A DNA stretch of 64,000 bases from NCBI GenBank assembly GCA_013398295.1, contig VZSF01001220.1:124001-188000 (forward strand). Direction: 5' to 3'. The notes beneath the pieces are model-generated. The model made no database searches. It worked only from the letters and a program-made list of their open reading frames with translations, and was not told the origin of the DNA. The position numbers and the translations under genes are program-made. This document shows, piece after piece, positions 48,731 through 62,925 of the stretch. Position 1 is the stretch's first letter. Each line of letters opens with the position of its first letter. The DNA comes from Chionis minor. Its lineage: Eukaryota > Chordata > Aves > Charadriiformes > Chionididae.

Positions 48731-51700
48731 TAGTAAGATGTGAAGGAGAGAGAAACCTTTGTGCTAGTTTCTGCACAGGATGCATTGACCTGCTCACTGG
48801 GATGTTGAGGTAATTTGTGCACATGCTATGGGTCATTGCTCAGTGTGTATAGTTGCAGAATAATGCTCCTGAGTAATGATGGATGTGACCTTTGTTTTTT
48901 GGAGACTAAACCATATGGCACTTATCCCATAGCATGCACTGATGCTAACAGTACAGCCACTTTGGAGCCTGTTCTCTTTCCCAAAGTTTTCCACTCTTCC
49001 TTTAGGCACCACACTCTTGTGAAAGGAATTGTGATTTATTTTATTTTTTTCAATAGAAAAGCGACAAATTTGAGGCTAGTTGATGCTTTGATGCCCTCAT
49101 ATTGGTCTAGTTTGTATGTTCAGCTTCACCAAGAGAGAACACAGAATTTTCATTTCCCCTTTGCAATTTGGATTATCTGTGGTGCAACTCAAAAGCCTAT
49201 TTGACTTTATACTCCATCCATAAGACCAACCGATTGTTAGATCAAACTGATAGCTTCATTCTGCACCATGAGTAGCTCCTAGTTATATTAAGTGTAAACT
49301 GTGGTCTCACTAAAGGTATCAGTAGTGACTGAGTTGTTATGGTACAGTAGGGAGCACACCAAGGAGTAGAGAAGCAGGCTGCCAGAGATTCTTGCGCATC
49401 ACCAACTGAAAATTAAACGTCTGGAAAGATGGTAAAGAAAAGCTTGAGACTGATGTGCAGGGGTGAACACCACCATGGCTATTAGAGGTAGAAGAGGGAC
49501 CTGAGGTTTTTATCTTGCCTAAAGGATTTTTATGCAGTTGCTGTTGGGAAGAACCTGCGACAGTAACTGGGATGAAAGGGTTTTCTATTTTGTCCTTCAC
49601 TTAATGTTGAAGGGCTTAAGTTTGGCACTTACCATTTGGGTAGGTCCTTCTGCACTGTTTGGACTCTGCTCAGCAAGTCAGGGTATAGTTCCTATTCATC
49701 TGAGAGCAGCCAAGGCCTTTGCTTCCCTGTGCATTAATGATAGAATAAATCACAGCATGTGTGCCCATGCCACCACACTGGACTGTGGGCTGTGATGTTT
49801 GCTTGTTGCAATGCTGGTGTAGCTGACCAGCAAGTGGTGCATTCTGCAGGGCACATATCCCTTTGTGCTATAATTCTAGTATAGCATTCAGAAACCTTTG
49901 TTACATGGTCGTGTGTCTATTTGCTGTGGATTGGAGGAGGAAATTACCTGGGCTGACAGAATCTGCTTTTTAACAGCTCCCTTGCAGGAGTGTACTTTTC
50001 ACATGCCAAGATCCTCCTTTCCCAACTGCCATGTCCTGGAGAGCTGTTGATCTTTGGAAGAAGTGTTTATTCAGGCTCTTGCAGAAACTGCTGTGGGGAG
50101 ATGTGAATGGCTCTTCATGGATCAGAAGAGCTGAGGCAGCAACTCTGCTTGGTGGCCTTTATAACACTACTTTGTGTTGACCACTGCGGCTGGTGAGATC
50201 TCACTGTGTTGGAAACAAGCGATCGAGTGTTCACAAGAAATGTGCTTCTAGAGTAGGAGGTGTTTGCTATAGCTTTGTGGATGCCAGAGAGCCAGGTCCC
50301 TAGAACTTTCTTTGCTACTGCTTTGGGATGGAGACCCTAAAATTGGTCCAGTAAATGTTGAGATTTGCAAAAGATCTAATGGGCCACTATACCTCCAGTT
50401 CTGGATTGGAAAAACAACCCGGGGAGTGGAGGGGTCAGTGCTCACAGAATGTGTAGATCTGACCTTGCCACCTGGCTTTTGCCTGCCAGATACTGCAGGC
50501 AAGCAGTTTACAGGATAATGCGTGTAAGGACGTAAGTCTGAGTTCCCTTAAAAATTACTCTTGGTGCAAATACCTCAACAATTCACTGACTGGAGAAAGA
50601 GCACTGTCACAGTTTCCACCTTGTTTGTAGGAGGTATGGAGTAATGCTAGAAAGTACTTGGGCTGTTGTTGATGTTGCCCACTACAGACAATGTGAATCC
50701 TGTGTTAGTAGATACAGCTGTTACAAAATCCACAGTGCTCCCCACCACAAGATGACTGGCAGCCCTCTGTGAGCACTCAGTTGCTGACAGTTAGAACTTT
50801 GGAAGATGCTTTTTAAAGCAACACGTGGTCAAACTTATAACCAAGCTGGTTAAGTAGTGGGGTTGCGTGGCTCTGTGTGCACTATAAGGTGCTTTGACTG
50901 CAGTTGGTCTTAGTGTTTCACATGCTGTAAGAAATACGGCTTTCTACTCATCTGCACTGAAATTCAAGGATCTAATAAGAGGTGGGGTATAGCAGTGTCC
51001 CAGAGTTACTAGAAGTATGTATGCACCTTGCAGAAGCTCAGGTATTTGTGAGAGCACCTCTTCTTGCTGTTCTAGAGCCACTGTCCTTTGAAGCTGACAG
51101 TGTGACAGCCTCCCATAATTGCTTTCACTATTTTTGTTGATAGATGTAGAGATAGGCAAGCGCAGGCCTCTGTGGGGCCAAGTAAAACCCTCAAATTCTC
51201 TCTACCTCTCTCCAGGTAGCAAGGGCTGTGAAAATGCCTTTTGGTGCTTCACTGTTTGCTTGTTTTCCTGCTGCCCATGTTTCTTCCAATTGCTGATTCA
51301 CTTTCTGTAATGGACAGGAAGAGACATTTCAGGGTAATATCTTCAATCCCAGTTTTAACATTGACAGGGGAAAAGGTTCTTTAAGTCAAGCCATTCTTCA
51401 GAAAATTTAAGCGGTGTATCTGTTTTTCAGCAGAGTTCAGGAACTGGCATGCATTCTTTAACTAGTACAACCTAAAGTAGTTCAGTCGCATGTGTGAAGG
51501 AATGTTTTCCTTAAAACCCAAACAAAAAAGTATTTCTTGCCAAGGTTTTTATTTTGGAGTTCCAAATCACATGGGGTGGTCAGGGAGCCTCTTAAGTACC
51601 AGTGCATGTGTAGATGAGAAAATCCATGGAGTTACCTCTTTCTATTTGTAAAAAGAGAAACTAAAAAGCCCCAAATACCCTTGCTCTAATTGTCCACAGT

Positions 51701-54700
51701 GTATGCATTCAGAATTAGCTTTGTTAGCTGCAAAATAAAGAGGTGAGATAGTGGTTATCTGTTTCTGCACTGGACGTGGCCTTGAACACTTAATGTATTC
51801 CCCTGTTTCTACTGCACGCTAGCATCTTTCTTGACAACTAAGGCCTGAAATTGGTTTTAGAAGTTGAGACTGAGAGTGTGAATGGGTTTTGAGCCTGACA
51901 AATTTGAGTCTGGGGGAAGGGCTCTGAATAAATTCTCTCAAGTGAATGAATGGAGCTGCTCTTGAGCTTGAAGTGCTAGAAAGGATTTCATATGGCTTCC
52001 AGTGTCTATAAATGCTAGGCAGGTTTTGGCTTTGAAGCAGACATCCACTAGTTGCAAGTGTAATAGCTCTACCAGATTCAAGAAGAGAGAATCTTGCAGG
52101 GTTTTAGTTTTATTCAGGTTGGGTTGAGAAGTGTTGGCAAATGAGTAGTTATGGCATTGAGTACAGATTTATTCTGCCAGGATGATGGTTAACTGCCTGC
52201 ATAATCTTCCAGCTAGCCTGTCCTGGGACAAGAGCTCATAAATTTGCAATAGTAAAGATGTGCCATAAATGTCTGCGGTGCAGGAGGACACTACTTGCTT
52301 TGTGAGGCAGTGGAGATAAGAGACCAGATCCTAAAGCTGACTTCTCTTGCTCCCACCTAGGTAGTAAAAGCATTTGGGTTATTGGTGGTGCATTTGCCCT
52401 GCAAGGGAAGTAATAAAGCTAGTCTATCAACTTGAGCTCTTCTGCCACCTATAGTGTGTTAAGTGTTTCTAAAATTTTGTTGCTATTAAAGCAGATGGGA
52501 GAATTATAAAAACTATTGCAGTAAGTAATAGTATAAGAACACTTGTAATGAATGAAATTGCCTTAAAACTAATGTTTTCCATTAACCCTATCATTCTGCT
52601 CCCTAACTGTCTGCCTGTTGTGGGGCCAGAGGCAGAATTTGCACATGAAAACAATAAAAGCTGCAGCGGTTCCTGCAGCCAGCCATCAGCAGTTGCACAG
52701 GAATTGCACTGCCATAGTGTAGTTATGCTCAGGGCACTGGTGTGTTTGATTACCGTGTGGGGAATAGGGAGAAGCAGTGGGAGCAAGGAGAAAAAGGAGA
52801 ATGGCTATGTGGAGTTCTGCGAAAAGTACCTGAGACTGGAGGCTTAAAAGTGTGAGGAACTTGTAGAGGGCCATTGAATGCAGGATATGGATCCTGGCTC
52901 CCACTCCTGGGCTACAAGGCTGGGTGGGTGCATGGATGATGTCAGTGCTTGCCAGCCACGCTTGTCCACATGGCACCTTGTCACTGGTCTGACGGAAACC
53001 ATCAGAGCATCAAATGCATCACAACTCACACTCTCTGGCAGGAGTGTCTTTAAAGCCTGACTGTCAAACAGGCTGCTCTAAGATGGTTAAATAGCATGAT
53101 TTACATCAAACATCTATCTACATGTTGTGCCTAACTTCTTTTTCTCTGTTAAATATACAAAGCAATGAAATAATGCAGCATCGGTAGATGTTAAAAACTG
53201 GAACATCTTCCTCTCCTGACAGCTTCCAAGCTGCAGATTGCATCACCTACCCTTACTATGGCCCAAGGAAAGCACAGTGCACTTTACTCAAGCGTGTCTG
53301 CATTTACGTGATATACAGACTTGGTCATGCGGGATTTGCTTTGCAGCATGTTTGGGGGAGTGCCAGCCCCTGGTCTCAGCTGCACTCTCTTTGCTGGAAC
53401 AGAGTTCAATGGGATTCGTGACTGAAGTCTGGTTTTAGGGCTTCCCGTTTTTCTGATGAACATCTACAGAATAGGGAAGAATCGACTTGATACACCCAGT
53501 AACTTTTGAGGTGCACTTTCTTTGGTTGCTTTTAGAAACAGAAATCTAAAGTTTTCACTTCTTTGTGTTGAACATGAGCTGTTGGGAGAGGACAGAAGAA
53601 TTGGTGGGTTTTCTTTTATAAAGCATTGATGGCACTGAAAGACCTGTGTGTTTGCAGGTTTTTGGATTTTTAATAGCATGCTTTTACAATATTTTCACAT
53701 CTCCTGTTCATGTCTCCTTCTCCTTGTTTTCCTCCCCAAGACCACTGATCTAACCTTGTGATTAGCTTAATACATAATATTGGGATGGCTACTATCTTTT
53801 TTTGGGAGAGCTTATGCTTTAGTTGAAGTCTTGGTTAAATGTAAGAGTAAAGTATGGAGTGGTATTGGCATATTTCTGTGTTCAGTTTATAAAGCTGGTG
53901 GACACGTTTTAATGTTTCTGCTGTTGTCTGTCCCCACAGAGAGAGACCTTGACCTGTTGCTGCTAAATAAATATACTTCTGTTGTGATTCCAATTTCAAC
54001 ATTTTCTCCAATTCCTCAAGGTCAAAGTGGTATCACATGGTGGTTAGTAGCATGTATTTTTTCCTTAGAGAAAAGTAATAGGAGAAAACATACTTTAAAA
54101 CAGGAATTTATTCCAGGTGTTATTTACTTGTGGGCTTACACACTCCGTGTTAAGGAGAAACTAGAAGTACAGGGAGACTTCTTGATGTTTTTCTGGCATC
54201 TTGGGTTCCTTTAAAAAGCTGTTTATTGTCAAAGAATACTGTAAGTAAGAGAGCTGGGGTCTGCTTGAGTTTTCAGTGCCTGAAGCTGGCAGGGGCTAAC
54301 CTGTTTGCTGAGGTGGTTGCTGGCAGAGATTGCAATGGTATTTTCAATGTCAACAGTAATTATTTTGCTGCTTAGGAAAACATGTTAAAAAGCACTTTCA
54401 GACCTTTGAAACGATGTCTAACAGAAGATTGAACTTGTCCATTGCAGTGCAGAAAAAGACTAGGAACACAGGGATAACTGGAGGATTTAACAAGACTGAC
54501 CTTTAATAACCTGAGATGCCAAGGAAAAGCCAATAGACTGAAGCTGCTGAATTGAGACCTCTGAAATCTGTGAAGGGCTCCTGATGTACTGAGCATTCAC
54601 TGAGCTCAGCAAAGCTGTTAATTGTATTTGCTGTACTTTTTGAAACTGCAGGCAAAATCTGTATGTTGGCAAAAGATTGTGTTTGCAGTTTTTGTTTGGA

Positions 54701-55260
54701 TCCCACTTTAGTGCAGAAAGAATTAGACCTGTTCATCTCTAAGGACTTTTCCTTTCTTGTGGCCTGTCATTAGATTTCAGAATAGAGAGTTGAACTCTGC
54801 TGTTGCTTCACAGGCTTCCTAAAAACATTGATACCTATGTTTCTGTGCAGAATTTTCATCAATCCCTAATTTCCAGCAAGTTCAAGAAAGAAACTTGCAT
54901 GCAGTGCTCTGGACTTACACTGATGTCAAGATCCATGTGTTGCAAAAGAAAGCACTTTTGCAGTGCAGAGTTCACAGGGCTCTCTGGTTATTCTGTTTCT
55001 GTGCTGTCTGTGATCTGGATGTCACTGGAGAAACTGTATCTTCTGTGAAGATCTTGCTTAGCTGGTATTTTGATAACATGATTAGATTAATAATTAATGC
55101 TGAATGTGCTGGGGGGCCCTTCATGAAACCCAGGATGTGAATAAGCAGGTGCCTGTTATTAAAAATTGTCTCTGCCTGCAGCATGTCAAAGGTTTATGGT
55201 TCATCAGGAAGCTTAAAACTTAAAGCCCCAAGGTTTTAAGGACAGTACACCAAAATAGAG

Positions 55261-55311
55261 TGGGTTTTGAAGGGGGTTGTGGGGTTTTTTGTGTTGTTTT
55301 GATGTTTTTTT
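55261..55311 (+). repeat. G/T-rich low-complexity tract
   Basis: TGGG, GGGGG, GTTGTGGGG and T-runs alternate to about 55311. It mirrors the A/C-rich tracts on the other strand. Intron 2. Confidence 0.85.
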
Positions 55312-58300
55312 ATCTGAGAGTGACAGAAGATGAAACAATTTTTAAAAACTAAATACTATGAAAGCTGCTTGTGCTTTTGGCAGGCATGAAATCCAGTCCA
55401 GTTCCTTGAAGCAGGGGGGGGAGGAAATCCACAATTGAGCTCTTGGCTGATGTCTGTGCTAAGAAGGCACCAAAGGAATGACTTACTCTTGTAGGCTTTA
55501 GAGCTCCCACTTCTCAGTTTCATTTTAAGAGAAAGATGAACAAAGTTCCTGACCTTCCTCTGCTGGCCACTTTTTTAGCTATTTGTTTCAGGCCAGACAA
55601 TTGTGCTGGGACATGCAGCAGTAGAAAGAGCAGGGACTTTGCAGACATAGCATGGGCTTGCTTGAGCATCTGTAGCAGAGCAGTGGAAGCAGATACAGCA
55701 GAAGAAGTTGCAGCTGGGGTTTTCCTCCTCCTGCTACACAAGAGAAAAGTTCACTCTTCTCAAGACAGTCTGAGCAAGGATGTGGGAAACGGATGTGCAA
55801 ATTTGTTAGATGAACCAGGCATCCAGTTACCTAACATGAGTCATTCAGCCTTTTGAGCGCCACTATTAAAATAATCATGTGTCTAGTGTAAAACAGCTAC
55901 CGCCTTGAAGCAGTGAATCTTTTTGCGTGGCTGCCTACTAGTGAAAATTCTGGCTGGGGAGCATTAGACCATGCAATTAAAACAAGAAAACTGCTTTGTT
56001 TAGAAGTATAGTTTTGGTAATGTCTGATAAAGCACTTTCTAAAATAACAGTTGTTAGAGCTTTTGCACAATATGCCTTTTATCCATTTCTGACATTTAAA
56101 TGTTGAAATACTATTGAGTCAGTGTTGCAGTATGTCTTCATGATGACTGTGTTACTCTGAGGAGTCTGATCAAGAAGCCAACAAACTGAATAACCTCAGG
56201 CATTTTTTCTCCTGCTGCATCATCTATTGGAAAGTTTTTCTCAAGGCGCGCATTCAGGAATGGTGATGAAGTACCCTGACATAGTATGTCCTAGAAAGTG
56301 GCTTAATGAGTTTAAAGTGCAATCCTAACTTGAATAAAAGTCATGTTTTAAAGATCAAAAGTGCTTGAGCTGGTGATAAAAATAAGCCTTTGTTGTAATT
56401 CACTTCTGTTAGCTATGCTGGCTTACTGTGCTACAAGTGAACTGTACTGGGTTTTCCTAGAGGTAAGACTTCAACTACAATTTATTAATTGATGTAAACC
56501 TGTCAAGACAGATTAAAGACTTATTACTTGATCTGCAGAAGTGTTTTTTAACAGCTGCAAATAATAGGTGAAATAGCTTGAATCCCATGGTGGATTTTCA
56601 AGGTTGGAGACTGGAAGAAGTGTTTTGAATCATAAACTTGGCATATCTGCATGGGAGTTGAAAATGGAATCCTGCCACTTGCCGAAGTGAAACTGTGTGA
56701 GGGACTCAGGAGGTGCTTTGTAGCACACCCGACCTGTTCTTCCTCCTGCTCTTGCCCTGGGAAAATGTCGGGATATGTGAGAGTGGACCTATAGCTTTGT
56801 TCCATTTGACTTGTTCATGTGTTCAGCAGGCTTGACAGCTTTCCATGATGTGAATGGTAAAGAAACACACACCCAAGTTGCTAAGAAGCCCATTAATAGC
56901 TTTTTTCTAAAACTTAAAAAATGCAGTCTCTTAGGCTTAACTGTTCACATGTTCATCTCTGCCTGTCCCTTTAAAGTCAGCAGCTCTTTTCTTCCGGTGC
57001 AGAAGAATTACATCTGGCAAGTCTTTGCCCCAATCATGTGTGTTGGAGGGACTAAAATACCTTTAATACAGACCTGATGCTAGCTGCTGAAATATTTCAC
57101 AATCTCTTTTACTGCCACTTCTTTCCTTCCACTCCTGTTAGGTCTCATTAGAAAAGTGCTTCACTAGCACGATATTACAACTGAAGATATAAACCTACAG
57201 ATCAGGACGCCTAAAAGTTCAGACTTTGACGTAGTTATTGCATTGATTAAATCTGCTTTTTTATAGGTAGTCACATTGATTGAGCTCTGTCTTTGTCATG
57301 CTTTTTCAGAGTACTTGAGAAAACACTGTATTCCAGATACCCTGGAAGTCTGGCAGTGGTGTGTGCGGCACTGAACTTTCAGTGACCTATTTGAATAGAT
57401 TAGGGATGAATACAGTGAATATCCTGTCTCAGTAACTATAAAAGACACTGCACAGTAAGTATGGCACTGCTGTAACGCACATGGCTTTCTGCTAGACAGG
57501 CGGAGAATGAAAACTTTTGAACATGGTGTAGCGCAGATGGTTTACTGTTGTCATTGTGTGTGTCAAAGCATGAAATTTGGAGAAGGAAATAGCATCAGAC
57601 TGGATGCGCATTGATTAATGAAACAGGTGAAAGATGTTCAGATGTTCCCTCTGATATTGTAACCAAATGGTTTTGTCAACAGTGAAGGAGGGAAAACAAA
57701 GATCTGTTCTGGGTGTGAGGCCTGACCAGGCCCTTTTGTTCCATTAGCTGGGTCTGAGGGCTGGGGACAGAGTCAGGGGTCACAATTCCCTGGCCAGTGC
57801 TGATAAAGCCTAGTCCTGGGTTTGAGGAAAGTTTGGTTCCATGTTCATTTACTTTGGCTTCAGACTATGTCCTGAGAAAATCAGCTAGCAGAGTTGTGAA
57901 TAGTCTTTATGGCAGAAATTGGACCAGGATGATGTCAGACAAACTGAAGTGGGAGCAGGAAGGAGAAGAGACAGATGAAGAGCAGAGACAAACATGTGGG
58001 GTGATGGTATGTGGCAGTAGGAGCGGCCCATACAGGGAGAAGAGGAACAGCTCCAGCAAACTCTGCAAGTATCTCCCAAGAGCATGTCCCAACAGTCAAA
58101 CAGTCCAAGAAGCTGGAAAAGTGGTGAAAGGAGAGGACTGAGGGTCTGAGGATGGCTTTTTGGGTGAGGATAGAAGCTTCTTCAGAGGATGAAAATATAT
58201 TGTTCCTTCCCTGCCTTAAAAAAGCAGGCAGGAGGTGAGTAGACAGACGTGCAAGGCCCTGATTTTGAGGAGTGGGTAGAGAGGGTTGGTGTTTAGTATC

Positions 58301-61300
58301 ATGAGATTTGTCATCTTTCTTCACCTGGTATCACTGGAGCTGCCATGGAAGGGATGGATAAAGACGCAGGCAGTAACATGGTATGCAGGGAGATGGCAGC
58401 CTGCAGGACTGTCCAGTGAAGCAGGGCTTGCCAGGATAAGCTTCTGGTAGCTGCCAGAACCTAGTTTTACTGGAACCTTCTCTCAGTTTAGCAGCTGGGG
58501 TGGGAATATTTTATGTATACTATGAAGGGAAATCCTAGTCTTGATTACTACTTAAAATTCTTTGTGATTTTGGAAATTCTGAATTGGTACAGTTCAAATA
58601 TTGCTCCTTCCTCAGAACAAGTGCTAACGAGTGCTCATTTCTGTAGGATTAGAAGATCTTTGTTCTGCTCCATCCAAATATTGAGCTGTAAACTTTGTCT
58701 ACTTATGCTGTAAACAATGATTTGCATCTAATAATGAGCTTCTAAAGCAGACTGTGTTCCTTGTCATTTTAAAGTAGCTAGATGTGCTTTAACTATCAAC
58801 ACAGTTATGCTAGCTGTGTGGTTTTAGGGGACAATAGCTATGTACTTGTTAGGGGACTTAGCTACTGAGAGGGGAACAAGGTCTGCCTGTCCTTAGCAGT
58901 GGTTCTCTAGCTTGCATTTCTTGGGGTACATAAGACCTGGTAGTCACTAATTCTTAGACTGAACAATTTCTGAGCATGTCAGATTAAACTATTTCTGGAA
59001 GCAAGATACCTGACAATCAAAAGGTATTTAGCTACAGTAATTTTGATGGTTAAAAACACAGTGTTAATATACTTCAGGTAAATGTGTTTCTTGGCAGTGG
59101 TTTTTTTGTTTTGAAGTTGTGCATGATACTTGGAATCAAAGGTTGAATAGCCAAGACACTTAAAGTGAACAAGACAAGACATTTACCAAAAGAGCTCTTG
59201 AGAGATGGACACTTGTGCTGTTTACGGAAGCGCAGTTAAAAAGCCATCAAACCAATGCAGTAGTCTAGGAATGGGGAGAGATGACAAAATCTAAGGAGTC
59301 ATCAAACCTTAGGAAGACAATCATCCTTGGATGACCAGAGTCTGCTTGGCCACTATTTTGTACTGTCCCGGTCAAATCTGTGACCTGTGAATTTTCTACA
59401 AAAGAAAATTCAGCCAGAGAAAGCCTCATGTGATGTATTCCATGGGTCAGCTGTTCAGGATCACTCATTGCCTCCTGCTTAACTTTAAATTTTCTCCTGA
59501 CTTGCTATTTGTCATCTCTGAGAAGTGAATGTGAAACTTATGTTCAACACTTTTCCTGTGGTTTTTGTCTTCTCTTATTTTTGGCTTTGCATGGAAGGAA
59601 AACTTTAAGCATTTAGCTTACTCTAGATGCATCTTGTGCAATCTTGAGCAATGTTTCCTGAGTAAAACATAGGGTTATACCACTTATTCTAATTATACCA
59701 GTTATGTTTAACACTGAGAAGCAGAAATAGAATCTGTGCAAGAATATTGAGCATTTCTTTATGCTGTTTCTATTTTACTATGCTTTCATTCTTTAAAAAA
59801 TCCTAAAATTCAAGAGCTTTGTTTCTCACGTGCCATTAACTAAGAGATGCAGTTTTACTCCTGTGTAAGCACAGCATTGCTAGCCGTATCCCTGTTTCAA
59901 AGGCTTTCCCTTGCTGCTGTCTTTTCTGTCTCAAATTGGTATGCCTGATCTAAAGCAAGCTGAAAATCCTTGAGTACTTGGGTAGTCTGAGAAGTATGAA
60001 AAAGCTGCTTGCTAGCCACGGGCAAGCATGAAAATTAGTGTGCTCAGGGAAACATGTTTTTAAGAAGCACACCTCCTCATTGGGAAGGAAGGTGGCTGTG
60101 GGGTGAGATCTTGTATTTCTCAACAGGTCTTTTTCCAAACCCAGGTGGAAACTAGTGTCTTCCTATGTTTTGGAGGGGGTGGCAGGGTGGGGAACCAACC
60201 CAAAACCCCCAAAGCTCCAGAAGTTTTCAAACTCCTATTCTGCTTCCTCATTTGGTTTAAGAAAAAGAACTTTTTCTTCTGGCTCCTTTCCTACTGCTTA
60301 TTCTCTCTTACACTGAAACCCAGTTCTTCCCACTAATGCATCTTCCTCAGCTTTTGCTTTTGGGAGGAGTAAGAAGCTCGCTGCCTGTTTAACTGACAAT
60401 CAGTCTTCCACTCTTTACTGTCATTCCCTGCTTTGGCTCAAACAGCTATGGGTCTTTCCTTATTCTGAACATCAGGCGCAACAGTGTAAAGAATCAGTAC
60501 CATTTCCCTGGTTTTGTAAAGACGCTAAATAATGACTAAAACATTGTAGCACTCTGTTTGCATGCTCAGAGACTTGGTGATACTTTTAAGTTACTGTTGC
60601 CTTCAGATTTTAACCTTTTTGCTGTAATGAGAAACAGTAACTATATATTTTAATGAGATCTTAAATTCCAGGAAAGTTCAGTCCCCTGTCAAACTTCTTA
60701 TTTGCAAGGGATGGAGGTTTGCCAGCATGCTGTGCTTGAAAGGAATCATTATGCAATATTTGTCCTTTTAAACCATCCTACCCCATAACTGTATGCTATC
60801 AACTCAAGTATGCCACTTTTCAGATCAGAAACAGTATAATGGCATGGAAAACAGATCTTCAGCTGTTGATTCTCACTTGATGTTCAGATAGAGGCTTAAT
60901 AGGTGCAAAATTTGTCAAGTGACCTAGACATTTGGTTTATTTATTAATAAGCATGCATCTACACCTTGGTGTAATCTGCTTACGTGAGGTTTCTTTTTCA
61001 TGCAAATCATGCTTGCTGCAGCCTAAGGCTCCCTGGCCTGAATAGCTTTCCTCCTCTGAGTTGAACCCCAGCAGCTGTGATGCAACCCCAGAGAGGTTTT
61101 ATCCTGGTTTCAGCCACTGTTTCCTGGTGAAGGAAGTGGCTACCATGGCATGGCTGTCGCTCCTGTGCTATGCTCCTTGCTAAACCTTTGGGTTCAGTAC
61201 AGCCATTTGTTAGTTTGTGCAGTGCAGGTACTATTGCTGTGCTGGTAAATATATTCGGGCAAAAGAAGCCCTTGCTAAAGTGAAGGTGTAAGCCATATGT

Positions 61301-62888
61301 AGTCTTCCTTACAACAGATAGAGATGCATGCTATGTTTGCTTCTGTTTGCATAATTCCTGTTTCCCTCATTCCTGCTGTGGGCAGCCTTGTCAAGGAAGG
61401 ATAAGAGATCTAGTTACCTGGAATTTATTTTTATCTAGGAAGTCATCCTGAAATGGAAATCCAGTGTCAAATTACATCTGCTTTTTGCTCTTTGTTGCTC
61501 CAATGCTCTTTTATATCTGTCCTGTGGACTATTAATCCCTGTGACACCTTTTGGCTCTACTGTGGAGAGCAAAAGGAAAGTTTTGCTGATGACTGGTTTT
61601 CCCAATTGCTGTGCTTGAAGGTAGAAACACCAGATCCTTTTGGTTCAGCTAACATTCTCCTCTGATTCTCAAAGGGTGATTTGATGGTAGCCAGATGTTA
61701 GTCATTGTTAATCTTCATCCCACAAGTTCCAGACATTAAAACAATGATTGCCTTTTATCCTTGAATTTGGAAGCTGTTGCAATTCACTTGGTATTTCGGT
61801 TTAGAATTTGATGTAGGAATCATGAGCAGTGTGATACCGTCAGTGTGCTGGGCAGTGAAGAAAAATAGTGCTGGCTGTGGCTTTCATTGCACCTAGAAAT
61901 CAAATTAGCATTCACTATTTCTCTGTTGTTGTTCCATCTGATTCTCCTCGTGAATACACATGTGCTTAAGTCTACATATCCATCACTGACTTGCTGATAA
62001 GACATTGTCACAATTAAGAAGTGTGTACATAAATCCCAGTATTTATGGCCTAACTATTCTTACTCATAAGTGTTATCTCAAATAATGAAAGGACTTGTTT
62101 GGCTTCCATTTTCCTAGGGAACTCTCTGGTACAGTGGAGATCAGCACTAGAAATGTCAGTAGTGAGTCAAAGGTTGGTTATAATACCTGGAAAAGCAATA
62201 ACGACACTTTCTGCTTCTTTCTTTCTGCCAGACACCAAGGTTGCTCCCTGGGTGCTAATGACTTGTTTGAGATTATTGCTCCTTCCATCAGAGTGCTTGT
62301 GGAGATCCAGAGGAATCTCAGTAGTTGTAGCCTGTTGTGGATCAGAATGGGTTAGGCTTAGTTTTAGTTTGGTTTAATAACCACACTTGGTTAGAGACAG
62401 TTGGCAAGCTCCTTTCCGTCCAAGATTCATTTCCTCTGATGAAATGGATCTATTAGAGAAGACCTCTGTGCCAGCACTATTGAGCAGATGAAAATTTATC
62501 ATGAAGGGATTGTGTCAGTGTTTTGAAAGGAAGCAAGAAAAGCCCACCCATATTCTCCTTTTCAGTCTTAAATGATTACAAAGCATCAGCTTTGGTTTCT
62601 TAAGAAAATAATTATTGTTTTAAAATTATTCCATCCAGGATGCAATTAAATACCACTTAGTTACAAAAAAAATTTTAAATACAGGTTAAGCAAAAAGAGC
62701 AATAGATCTGGTGTGTTCATTGATAACGCTGAGCTGTTTTATTGGATAGCAGCCTTTGCAGGTTGGTGTGCTCACTGCTTGAAGGGGTAGTGGCAGGGAC
62801 ACACAGCCTTGTTCTCACTGCTCAAGGTGGATGGGTTACACAGCTGTAGCATCTAACTTGCTGCATCCAGATAGTCAGCTTCAGATGC

Positions 62889-62925
62889 TGTGTGTGTGGG
62901 TGTGTAAAAGAAAGTGTGTAACTTT
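62889..62925 (+). repeat. TG-rich degenerate microsatellite
   Basis: TG units interrupted by GGG and by AAAAGAAAG. Short and imperfect. Intron 2. Confidence 0.7.

Noticed and set aside
51785..51802. GGCCTTGAACACTT, resembling a piece of the avian CR1 consensus
   Set aside because: Only 14 bases match and the flanks diverge at once, so chance is likely.
53780..54214. Plus-strand frame of about 144 codons in intron 2
   Set aside because: It begins at TTG, not ATG, has no splice or promoter support, and the Leu/Phe-rich translation resembles no family I recognise.
57797..58141. Plus-strand frame of 114 codons in intron 2
   Set aside because: The minus strand is also open over 57935-58324, and the translation matches nothing I recognise.
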